A stretch of 64,000 nt of DNA from Sediminibacterium sp. (GTDB taxonomy: Bacteria > Bacteroidota > Bacteroidia > Chitinophagales > Chitinophagaceae): positions 1-64,000 of the forward strand of contig JANREK010000032.1 of NCBI GenBank assembly GCA_030726065.1, in the 5' to 3' direction. A program made the translations under genes and the position numbers. The notes under the pieces were generated by a model. It was not told where the DNA came from. It made no database searches and saw only the letters and a list, made by a program, of their open reading frames with translations. Numbering within the stretch: position 1 is the first letter of the stretch; each line of letters opens with the position of its first letter. Positions 54,770-62,759 of this stretch are shown here, piece by piece.

Positions 54770-54777
54770 TATTTTTG
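54770..54777 (+). promoter_or_regulatory. -7 box for the SulP operon
   Basis: Exact TATTTTTG, 26 bases before the SulP ATG and overlapping the second operator-like half-site. Confidence 0.6.
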
Positions 54778-54803
54778 TCTTATCAACTTAAAATTCATCC
54801 AAA

Positions 54804-56342
54804 ATGAGTCTATTTAAACACATTAAAAATGATTTACCAGCAAGCATAGTGGTGTTTTTTGTCGCTGTTCCATTATGTTTAGGAATTGCACTTGCTTCTG
54901 GCGCCCCATTATTCGCTGGCATTATAGCAGGGATTGTTGGGGGTATTGTTGTAGGAATTGCTAGTGGCTCTGCTTTAGGGGTTAGTGGCCCTGCAGCTGG
55001 CTTAGCAGTTATTGTTTTGACCTCTATTGCTACTTTGGGTGGTTCTTACCAGGCATTTTTAACCGCTGTGGTTATTGCAGGTGTGATACAATTGGCTTTA
55101 GGATATGCGAAGGCAGGGTTTATCGCCTACTTTTTTCCAAGTTCCGTAATAAAAGGAATGTTAACGGCTATCGGCTTATTAATTATATTGAAACAAATAC
55201 CTCATGCACTAGGCTGGGATAAGGACCCTGTAGGAGACGATGCTTTTTTACAAGCAGATGGTCAAAATACTTTTTCAGAAATAACTAGGGCCTTTGAATT
55301 TATAACACCAGGTGCTTTATTAATTGCAGGTGTATCCCTTGCTTTATTAATTTTATGGGATACGGTGCTTACCAAAAAACATAAAATATTTCAACTCCTT
55401 CAAGGACCAATCGTAGTAGTGATATTGGGTATATTTTTTAACCTCGCTTATACCAATGGAATTTTACCTTTTAGTTTGAATGCGCAACAAATTGTATCTG
55501 TTCCAGTGCCAAATTCTATGGCAGATTTTATAGGACAATTTACATTTCCGGATTTTTCAGTAATAACTAATTTTGAGGTTTGGAAAATAGCGATTGTATT
55601 AGCCATTGTGGCTAGTTTAGAAACTTTATTAAGTGTGGAGGCAACAGATAAGTTGGATCCAGATAAAAGAGTGACCCCTACCAATAGAGAATTAAAAGCA
55701 CAAGGATTGGGAAATATTGTATCAGGATTAATTGGTGGTTTGCCAGTGACACAAGTGATTGTAAGAAGTTCAGCAAATATAAATTTTGGTGGTAAAACTA
55801 AAATGTCTGCCATCTTACACGGCGTATTTTTGTTAATCAGTGCCATATTTATAGCGAGCTTATTAAATTTAATTCCTTTGGCTTCCTTAGCTGCTATTTT
55901 ATTAATGGTGGGTTATAAATTAGCGAAGCCAAGTTTATTCAAACAAATGTATAAGCTGGGTTGGGAGCAATTTATTCCATTTACAGCAACTGTTGTTGCG
56001 ATTATTGCAACTGACTTGTTAAAAGGCATAACTGTGGGTATCCTATTTGGAATTTTTTACACCTTAAGACATAGTTACCGTAACTCGCACTATGTTAAGG
56101 ATAATGTAAGTGACCAAAACGGGAAAACAGTCCATCATATGGTACTTGCAGAAGAGGTATCCTTTTTTAACAAGGCAAGTTTGTTAAATACTTTTGAATC
56201 CATTCCTAATAATAGTAAGGTTATTATTGATTGTACTAATTCTAAATCAATTGCATATGATGTGATTGAGATTATTAAAGATTTCGAATACAATGCAAAA
56301 ACAAAATCAATTGAGGTGGAGAAAATAAATTTTAAGCCATAG
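54804..56342 (+). CDS. SulP family anion transporter, probable bicarbonate importer
   Basis: Inner-membrane SLC26/SulP transporter, 512 residues with about 14 helices and a short C-terminal STAS-like domain (about 425-512, 'SKVIIDCTNSKSIAYDVIE'). 'FVAVPLCLGIALASGAPL' (TM1), 'GVSGPAAGLAVIVLTSIA' (TM3) and 'LASLAAILLMVGYKLAKP' are family blocks. SulP members carry sulfate, bicarbonate or dicarboxylates; the beta-carbonic anhydrase in the same operon points to bicarbonate. DUF2490 starts 1 base after the stop. TetR and a palindrome upstream suggest induction on demand. Confidence 0.88.
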   Translation: MSLFKHIKNDLPASIVVFFVAVPLCLGIALASGAPLFAGIIAGIVGGIVVGIASGSALGVSGPAAGLAVIVLTSIATLGGSYQAFLTAVVIAGVIQLALGYAKAGFIAYFFPSSVIKGMLTAIGLLIILKQIPHALGWDKDPVGDDAFLQADGQNTFSEITRAFEFITPGALLIAGVSLALLILWDTVLTKKHKIFQLLQGPIVVVILGIFFNLAYTNGILPFSLNAQQIVSVPVPNSMADFIGQFTFPDFSVITNFEVWKIAIVLAIVASLETLLSVEATDKLDPDKRVTPTNRELKAQGLGNIVSGLIGGLPVTQVIVRSSANINFGGKTKMSAILHGVFLLISAIFIASLLNLIPLASLAAILLMVGYKLAKPSLFKQMYKLGWEQFIPFTATVVAIIATDLLKGITVGILFGIFYTLRHSYRNSHYVKDNVSDQNGKTVHHMVLAEEVSFFNKASLLNTFESIPNNSKVIIDCTNSKSIAYDVIEIIKDFEYNAKTKSIEVEKINFKP

Positions 56343-56343
56343 T

Positions 56344-57024
56344 ATGTTACGTTTAAAGCGGACTATTTTATTGCTTGGTTTTATGGGGGTGATCCAGATC
56401 GCAGCTATTGGTCAATCTAATAATGTTGGCACTTGGTTTGTTTATTTCGGCAATCAAAAAATAAATGACAAGTGGAATATACAATCTGATTTCCAGTATC
56501 GAGATTATCGATTTTTGGGTCAAAGAAACCAATTTTTAGCTAGGGCTGGTCTTGGATATAATTTAAAACCACAAAATCATAATTTGCTTTTAGGCTATGC
56601 CTATATTGCCACTGACGCTTATGATGAATTTGATAATAATACAAGTACAAAAATTGAACATAGAATTTATCAACAGTATTTGTATAAAAATAATGTAGGT
56701 TTAAATGCTTTGATCCATCGATTCCGATTGGAGGAGCGTTTTTCTCCTAATGAATTTGGTTTAAGAGCAAGATATTTTATTTCATTACAAAAGCCTTTGG
56801 GAAGTAAAAATATCGCTAAAGGAAGTACCTACTTATCAGCATATAATGAATTATTTGTCGACATAAATGATCCAAAATTTGATCGAAACCGTTTATATGG
56901 AGGTCTCGGATATGGTATAACTGAATCCTTAAGAATAGAAACTGGGTATATGATTCAGGCACAAAAAAATATTACTAGGGGTCAACTGCAATTAATACTC
57001 GTTAACAATTTGCCATTTAAATAA
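56344..57024 (+). CDS. DUF2490 outer-membrane-type protein
   Basis: 226-residue exported protein with signal peptide 'TILLLGFMGVIQIAAIG' and DUF2490 features: 'NVGTWFVYFGNQKINDKWNI' (about residue 26), 'DFQYRDYRFLGQRNQFLARA', alternating polar/hydrophobic strands and a terminal 'LILVNNLPFK' typical of beta-barrels. Probably a small outer-membrane barrel. It sits between SulP (1-base gap) and carbonic anhydrase (58-base gap), so it may be an outer-membrane channel for the same anion; that is inference. Confidence 0.82.
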   Translation: MLRLKRTILLLGFMGVIQIAAIGQSNNVGTWFVYFGNQKINDKWNIQSDFQYRDYRFLGQRNQFLARAGLGYNLKPQNHNLLLGYAYIATDAYDEFDNNTSTKIEHRIYQQYLYKNNVGLNALIHRFRLEERFSPNEFGLRARYFISLQKPLGSKNIAKGSTYLSAYNELFVDINDPKFDRNRLYGGLGYGITESLRIETGYMIQAQKNITRGQLQLILVNNLPFK

Positions 57025-57082
57025 ATAGGGCAGTAACAATAAAAGAAATTTATAAACCAATAATAAATACAAAATAATTAAA

Positions 57083-57706
57083 ATGAAAACATTAACCAAA
57101 GAAATGCAATCGGCGATAACACCTTCGGTTGCATTAGAAATATTAAAAGACGGAAATAAAAGATTTGTAAGTAATCTCAAAATAAACAGAAACCTTTTAC
57201 AACAAGCCAATGAGACTTCTGACGGACAGCATCCATTTGCTGTAATCCTAAGCTGTATCGATAGTAGAACATCGGCGGAGTTAATTTTTGATCAGGGTTT
57301 AGGGGATGTATTCAGCGTAAGGATAGCGGGTAATATTGTCAATGAGGACATTTTAGGTAGTATGGAGTTTGGGTGTAAAGTGGCTGGCGCTAAAATTATC
57401 GTAGTACTTGGTCATACCAAATGCGGTGCAGTTAAAGGAGCATGTGACAATGTTGCGTTGGGGAATTTAACCGGATTGATTGCTAAGATTAAACCAGCTG
57501 TGGACGAAGAGTCGGTGACCTCTGAAAATAGAAATTCTAGTAATGGCGTTTTTGTTGAAAATGTAGCAGAATTGAATGTGAGCTTGTCAGTAAAAAATAT
57601 TTTATTAAAAAGTCCAATCATCGCCGACATGGTGAAAAACGGTGACATTGGAATTGTTGGGGGTATACATGATATTGCCACAGGCGAAGTGAATTTTTTT
57701 GAGTAA
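57083..57706 (+). CDS. Beta-class carbonic anhydrase
   Basis: 207-residue zinc enzyme interconverting CO2 and bicarbonate. The zinc ligands are visible: Cys and the Asp-Arg dyad in 'LSCIDSRTSAELIFDQGL' (about residue 56), and His and Cys in 'VVLGHTKCGAVKGACD' (about 113). 'FSVRIAGNIVNEDILGSMEF' follows. There is no signal peptide, so it acts in the cytosol, where it would interconvert bicarbonate brought in by SulP with CO2. It is the last gene of the operon. Confidence 0.93.
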   Translation: MKTLTKEMQSAITPSVALEILKDGNKRFVSNLKINRNLLQQANETSDGQHPFAVILSCIDSRTSAELIFDQGLGDVFSVRIAGNIVNEDILGSMEFGCKVAGAKIIVVLGHTKCGAVKGACDNVALGNLTGLIAKIKPAVDEESVTSENRNSSNGVFVENVAELNVSLSVKNILLKSPIIADMVKNGDIGIVGGIHDIATGEVNFFE

Positions 57707-57731
57707 GTGTTGATTTAGTTTAATGCGACAC

Positions 57732-57758
57732 GGGCCATCATTCTTGATGGCCCATTTT
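57732..57758 (+). terminator. Terminator of the SulP-DUF2490-carbonic anhydrase operon
   Basis: Perfect 9-bp stem GGGCCATCA / TGATGGCCC, TTCT loop, followed by ATTTTT. Confidence 0.9.
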
Positions 57759-57850
57759 TGTTGTTAACAAGTGTTTGCAGTAGTTATGATGAATATACAT
57801 GGCCGTTTAATCTTAACAAGATATTATTAATTAAGTAGCAAGTTAATTTG

Positions 57851-57858
57851 TATTTTTG
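57851..57858 (+). promoter_or_regulatory. -7 box for the TonB receptor operon
   Basis: Exact TATTTTTG, 12 bases before the preferred ATG (57871) and 3 before an alternative ATG (57862). Confidence 0.5.
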
Positions 57859-57870
57859 CAAATGCTATTT

Positions 57871-60180
57871 ATGAATAGAAAATTTATCTTTCTCCTCTTT
57901 ATAGGAGTCTTAGGAATTACCCATCAAATCAAAGCGCAGGAAATTACTACCGTAAATGGAACTGTTAAAGATAGGCTTACTGGCGAATCAATTATTGGTG
58001 CGGTAATTAAAATTGATCAGTTAGCCAATGTGGTAGTTACGTCAAATGAGTATGGTTTTTATGCAATTTCCTTACCCAAGGGTAAGTATGATTTAAGAAT
58101 TAGTTTTGTAGGGTATGAAGAGAAAAGAATTCCGATTTTATTGAATGCCCCTTTAATTACCAATATTTTTTTAGAAAGTAAAAACCAACTAGCCGAAGTT
58201 GTTGTATCAACCAAGCGAAAGGATGATAACTTAACTAAAGCTCAGATAGGCACTGAAACGCTAAATATGCAGTCTATTAGTAAGGTGCCTGTAATTTTTG
58301 GCGAGAAAGATGTTTTAAAAACGATCCAGTTGCTCCCTGGCGTGAAGTCGGCAGGGGAGGGGAATAGTGGATTTTATGTAAGGGGCGGTGCTGCAGATCA
58401 AAATTTAATATTACTTGACGAAGCCCCTGTCTATAATGCGTCGCATTTACTGGGGTTCTTTAGTACGTTTAACAGTGACGCAATAAAGGACGCTACTTTA
58501 ATAAAAGGGAACGGACCAGCACAATATGGGGGGAGGTTATCCTCTGTGCTAGATGTAAAGATGAAAGATGGTAACAACAAAAATTATACAGTTAATGGCG
58601 GGCTTGGTTTAATTAGTAGTAGATTAAGTATTGAAGGACCCATTCAAGAAGATAAATCTTCCTTTATTTTATCAGGACGAAGAACATATGCAGATGTATT
58701 TTTAAAAGCTTCCGAAAAATTCAAGGATAATATATTGTACTTCTATGATTTGAATGCAAAAGCAAATTATAAAATAGATGATAAGAATAGAATCTATTTT
58801 TCTGGTTATTTTGGTCAAGATGAATTAGGATTAGGGAGCAGTTTTAGGATTAATTGGGGCAACAAAACGGGAACAATACGTTGGAATAGGATTGTCAATA
58901 ATAAATTATTCTTAAATACATCCTTCATCTACAGCGACTATAGCTATAATGTAGGTTTAAAAAATGGTGAAACTAATTTTAATGTAAATTCAAATATTAA
59001 GGATGTTAATCTTAAGCAAGATTATACTTATTACCTAAATCCAAAAAATACGATTCGTTTTGGGTTTAATTCAATTTTACATACCATTACGCCGAGTGTT
59101 TTTAGCGGTACTGTTAACAATAATATGAATAAAGTAGGCAGGAATGGACTTGAAAATGCAGTGTATTTTAATAATAATTTTAAAGCAAACCAACAGCTCA
59201 CTTTTGATTATGGTTTAAGAATATCCGCCTATTCAATAATGGGCGGGGATCAATATAATATTTATAATAACAATGCAATAACCCAATCTATTTTATTACA
59301 AAAAAATGAATTTGGCAAAACTTACATGAATGCTGAACCAAGATTCACCAGTAATTATAGAATTAATGACTTAAGTAGTGTTAAAATTGCCTATGCGCGT
59401 AATGTGCAACATTTACATTTATTAAGTAATGCAACAGCAGCAAGTCCTTCGGATCAATGGATAGGGAATTCGTATAATATTAAACCGGAATTAGCGGATC
59501 AGACAAGTATTGGTTACGCAAGGAATTTTAAAAATAACACTTACGAATTAGGGGCGGAGCTATATTATAAGAGCATGCAAAACCAATTAGATTATAAGGA
59601 TGGGACCAATATCAACACGATTGCTGATGTGGAAAGTTCCTTGTTATATGGCGTTGGACGTGCATATGGCTTTGAGTTTTTAGTAAAAAAGAAAATTGGC
59701 CTATTTTCTGGATGGATAAGTTATACTTTGTCAAAAACCGAAAGAAAGATAGATGGTATTAATGAAGGAAACTGGTATAATGCAAAGCAAGATAGAACAC
59801 ATGATGTTTCGATTGTTACGATTCTAGAACTAAATTCAAAATGGACTGTTTCCGGTGTTTTTGTTTATAGTACTGGAAACGCAGTCACCTTCCCAACTGG
59901 TAAATATGCTTTAGGTGAACAAACTATTTATCAATATGCGAATCGTAACGCTAACAGAATGCCTGATTACAATCGTCTTGATTTAAGTGCCACCTATGAA
60001 AACAAGAATAAAAAGAAAAATGCAGGTTCATGGAATTTTAGTTTGTATAATGTTTACGGAAGGGAAAATGCCTATCAAATATCATTCCAAGATGATCCTT
60101 CAGATAATTCAAAAACGCAAATTATACAAACAGCTTTATTCAGATGGGTTCCGAGTATAACCTATAATTTTAAATTTTAA
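57871..60180 (+). CDS. TonB-dependent outer-membrane receptor with carboxypeptidase-like N-domain
   Basis: 769-residue TonB-dependent receptor. Signal peptide 'MNRKFIFLLFIGVLGI', then a CarboxypepD_reg-like domain (about 27-105, 'VNGTVKDRLTGESIIGAVI'), plug (about 120-235, 'VRGGAADQNLILLDEAPVYN') and a 22-stranded barrel ending 'FRWVPSITYNFKF'. It is shorter than SusC and lacks a SusD partner; instead a DUF4249 lipoprotein gene follows with a 1-base stop/start overlap, a common Bacteroidota pairing. Ligand unknown. I start at MNRKFIF because it opens the signal peptide. Confidence 0.92.
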   Translation: MNRKFIFLLFIGVLGITHQIKAQEITTVNGTVKDRLTGESIIGAVIKIDQLANVVVTSNEYGFYAISLPKGKYDLRISFVGYEEKRIPILLNAPLITNIFLESKNQLAEVVVSTKRKDDNLTKAQIGTETLNMQSISKVPVIFGEKDVLKTIQLLPGVKSAGEGNSGFYVRGGAADQNLILLDEAPVYNASHLLGFFSTFNSDAIKDATLIKGNGPAQYGGRLSSVLDVKMKDGNNKNYTVNGGLGLISSRLSIEGPIQEDKSSFILSGRRTYADVFLKASEKFKDNILYFYDLNAKANYKIDDKNRIYFSGYFGQDELGLGSSFRINWGNKTGTIRWNRIVNNKLFLNTSFIYSDYSYNVGLKNGETNFNVNSNIKDVNLKQDYTYYLNPKNTIRFGFNSILHTITPSVFSGTVNNNMNKVGRNGLENAVYFNNNFKANQQLTFDYGLRISAYSIMGGDQYNIYNNNAITQSILLQKNEFGKTYMNAEPRFTSNYRINDLSSVKIAYARNVQHLHLLSNATAASPSDQWIGNSYNIKPELADQTSIGYARNFKNNTYELGAELYYKSMQNQLDYKDGTNINTIADVESSLLYGVGRAYGFEFLVKKKIGLFSGWISYTLSKTERKIDGINEGNWYNAKQDRTHDVSIVTILELNSKWTVSGVFVYSTGNAVTFPTGKYALGEQTIYQYANRNANRMPDYNRLDLSATYENKNKKKNAGSWNFSLYNVYGRENAYQISFQDDPSDNSKTQIIQTALFRWVPSITYNFKF

Positions 60181-60989
60181 TGATGATGTACTTCAAATTT
60201 TTTAAATACTTATATTTTATATTATTTCTATTCACAAGCTGTGAAAAAGTAATCACGCTACCTATAGAAAATAATGATTCACAGGTTATCATTGAGGCTA
60301 ACATTACTGATCAGCCTGGCCCTTATTTTGTAAAACTTTCCAAATCGATCAGTATTAATCAACCTAATATTTACCCAATAGTTAGCAATGGCAGTATTAT
60401 TATTGCCGATAATAAGGGGGTAAAGGATACCCTTAAACATACAACTGGAGGTATTTACAAAACAAATAGGATTCGTGGTGTTTATGGCAACACTTATTCT
60501 TTAGAAGTCAAGGTAGATGGTAAAATATATACGGCTCAAACTACGATGCCGATGAAAGTAAATTTAGACAGCCTTAGGATTAATTCATTTCCTGTAAATG
60601 GAGAAAATAGATATAGTATTATTCCAGTTTACCAAGATCCAGTGGGGCTTGGTAATAGTTATCGATTTATTCAAAAAATAAATGATACCCTGGATGGTAT
60701 TTATAATATTTTTAACGATAACCTAAATAATGGAAAAATTAATCAACGCCCATTAAATAATGGTACCGAAAAAATTTCTGTAAAATTATTTGACAGTATT
60801 TCAGTTGAAATGCAATGCATAAGTCCTGCTGCTCATTTATATTTTTACTCGCTTTCGCAACAAAGTGGTGCAGGTCCTGGTGGAGGTACTGCGCCATCTA
60901 ATCCGCCTAATAACATTATTGGTGGTGCCCTTGGGATTTTCTCAGCCCATACTTCTCAAACTAAAGTGATTAAAATTTTAAATAAGTAA
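60180..60989 (+). CDS. DUF4249 lipoprotein paired with the TonB receptor
   Basis: 269-residue lipoprotein with signal peptide and lipobox 'LFLFTSC' (Cys21). 'QVIIEANITDQPGPYFVKLS' (about residue 36) and 'GSIIIADNKGVKDTL' are DUF4249 features, a beta-rich N-terminal domain. A Gly/Pro-rich stretch ('GAGPGGGTAPSNPPNNIIGG', about 235) precedes the typical end. Its ATG shares a base with the receptor's stop. It probably sits on the outer-membrane surface as the receptor's binding partner, which is inference. Confidence 0.87.
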   Translation: MMMYFKFFKYLYFILFLFTSCEKVITLPIENNDSQVIIEANITDQPGPYFVKLSKSISINQPNIYPIVSNGSIIIADNKGVKDTLKHTTGGIYKTNRIRGVYGNTYSLEVKVDGKIYTAQTTMPMKVNLDSLRINSFPVNGENRYSIIPVYQDPVGLGNSYRFIQKINDTLDGIYNIFNDNLNNGKINQRPLNNGTEKISVKLFDSISVEMQCISPAAHLYFYSLSQQSGAGPGGGTAPSNPPNNIIGGALGIFSAHTSQTKVIKILNK

Positions 60990-61010
60990 ATATATTTTTG
61001 CAATATTTAT

Positions 61011-62114
61011 TTAGTAGGATATAAGATATTTAAGAAAAATATCATTATCAAATTTAAGGGTTTCTATTAAGCTAAGTTGTACGCTATTTTCAATGGATTG
61101 AAATGCTGAATCATTAAATACATTTATAGCCTCATTGTCTAAAAGTAAACTAGGGCAAATAAACATTACTAGCTCATCTGCTATTTGTTGCTTGATTAAT
61201 GTTGCATTTAATTTTCCACCACCCTCTACCAAAATCTCGCAAATATTTTTACTTAATAACAGTTCGTTTAATTCTGACAGATCAATTGCTTCTTCGAGAA
61301 AATTTGCTTTTATAATTTCAATATTTTGGGGCAATTCATCTGTATATTCCTTATCCGTCAATAAATAAATTTTGGTCTTCTTTCTGTCATAAAAAATCCC
61401 CAACCCCTTATTTTCAGGTTCTAAAACTCTTAATGCCCTGTCAATAATAATTAGGTTTAATTCTTTTGCATCTTCATCTGGCACCCTAATATTCATCTTT
61501 GCATTGTCTTTAATTACCGTTTGTGCCGTGGTCAAAATAGCATCGGCATTTGATCTTAAAAATTGATGAACATAGGTCCTGCTTTTTTCATTGGATATCC
61601 ACTTGCTATTTCCTTGTCTATCTGCAATTTTGCCATTGATGGTTGTGGCTGCTTTTAAAACATACTTTGGTCTTTTGTTTAGCTGATTAATATTAAATGT
61701 GTTATTAAATTCTACAATCTCGGGTTGGATACTTATTTCTACATTAACGCCTGCTTCAGATAAAATCTTGGCACCTGATACCAAAGGATTCAGGTCCATA
61801 GATCCAATGACCACTTTTGGTATTTTATGTGCTAAAATTAAATTAGTGCATGGGGGTGTTTTTCCTGTGTGTGAGCAGGGTTCCATTGTAACATATAAGG
61901 TAGTATTGGATAAATCACTGTTTTTTAATAAGGCATTATTTATTGCCAGCACTTCGGCATGGGCTTCACCGGCTTTTTGATGATAGCCCTCTCCAATAAT
62001 GACGTCATTATGATCCACGACAATAGCCCCTACAAATGGGTTGGGTCTAATATCTTTAGAATTTGCTCTTTTCGCTAATAAAAATGCGATATGTAAGTAG
62101 TCTACGGAATTCAT
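61011..62114 (-). CDS. ribD: Bifunctional riboflavin deaminase/reductase
   Basis: 367-residue two-domain enzyme for riboflavin steps 2 and 3. The deaminase domain (about 1-145) has zinc ligands in 'GEAHAEVLAINNALL' and 'MEPCSHTGKTPPCTN'. The reductase domain (about 150-367) has 'LKAATTINGKIADRQG' and 'EILVEGGGKLNATLI'. It is divergent from ribE with overlapping promoter boxes and convergent with the DUF4249 gene. Confidence 0.95.
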   Translation of the reverse strand: MNSVDYLHIAFLLAKRANSKDIRPNPFVGAIVVDHNDVIIGEGYHQKAGEAHAEVLAINNALLKNSDLSNTTLYVTMEPCSHTGKTPPCTNLILAHKIPKVVIGSMDLNPLVSGAKILSEAGVNVEISIQPEIVEFNNTFNINQLNKRPKYVLKAATTINGKIADRQGNSKWISNEKSRTYVHQFLRSNADAILTTAQTVIKDNAKMNIRVPDEDAKELNLIIIDRALRVLEPENKGLGIFYDRKKTKIYLLTDKEYTDELPQNIEIIKANFLEEAIDLSELNELLLSKNICEILVEGGGKLNATLIKQQIADELVMFICPSLLLDNEAINVFNDSAFQSIENSVQLSLIETLKFDNDIFLKYLISY

Positions 62115-62120
62115 TTAGAT

Positions 62121-62128
62121 TATCTTTG
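62121..62128 (+). promoter_or_regulatory. -7 box for ribE-ribBA-ribH
   Basis: Exact TATCTTTG, 28 bases before the ribE ATG. The 42-base gap leaves no room for an FMN riboswitch. Confidence 0.6.
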
Positions 62129-62133
62129 CATCT

Positions 62134-62141
62134 CAAAATTA
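62134..62141 (-). promoter_or_regulatory. -7 box for ribD
   Basis: Exact TAATTTTG on the minus strand, 19 bases before the ribD ATG, a few bases from the ribE box on the other strand. Confidence 0.6.
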
Positions 62142-62156
62142 CCTACAATTTAGCAT

Positions 62157-62759
62157 ATGTTTACAGGAATTGTATCTGACGGATTTATAGCATCCATTTT
62201 GCCTGATGCGGAAGGATGGGAGCTAGTAATAGATGCGCCTAAGTTTGGATCTATTGTTCAATTAGGAGACAGCGTTGCAATTGATGGCGCCTGTTTAACT
62301 GTTTTCAAAATTGATGGGGATCATTTATCATTTTTTGTTTCTACAGAAAGTATTGATAAAACCATAATTAAAAATTACAAGGTAGGTACTAAAATTAATA
62401 TGGAGCTGCCTATGCAGCCTAATGGTTATTTAGGTGGACATTACGTACTTGGTCATGTTGATACTACTGCGAAAGTTAAAATGGTGCAACCTGGGGAAAA
62501 GGCATGGTTTTTTACAATAGCCATACCCAGCCAATTTGTTAAGTATGTTGTCTATAAAGGTTCAGTAGCAATTAATGGAATCAGTTTAACGATAAATAAG
62601 GTTATTGACGATGATATTGAATTATGTATCATACCCGTTACAATTGAAAAAACAAATATGTCATTACTGAATGTTAACGATTCGGTCAATATTGAATTTG
62701 ATATTTTGGCAAAATATACAGAACAATTATTAAATAAAAGAGCCGTAAAAGATGTTTAA
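62157..62759 (+). CDS. ribE: Riboflavin synthase alpha subunit
   Basis: 200-residue enzyme that dismutates two 6,7-dimethyl-8-ribityllumazines to riboflavin. It starts with the canonical 'MFTGIVSDG' and has two homologous lumazine-binding barrels: 'DSVAIDGACLTVFKI' with 'GGHYVLGHVDTTAKV', and 'GSVAINGISLTINKV'. The stop overlaps the ribBA start by 8 bases, so the two are coupled. Confidence 0.96.
   Translation: MFTGIVSDGFIASILPDAEGWELVIDAPKFGSIVQLGDSVAIDGACLTVFKIDGDHLSFFVSTESIDKTIIKNYKVGTKINMELPMQPNGYLGGHYVLGHVDTTAKVKMVQPGEKAWFFTIAIPSQFVKYVVYKGSVAINGISLTINKVIDDDIELCIIPVTIEKTNMSLLNVNDSVNIEFDILAKYTEQLLNKRAVKDV

Noticed and set aside
62115-62156. FMN riboswitch before ribE
   Set aside because: The gap is too short and contains two promoter boxes but no riboswitch-like structure.
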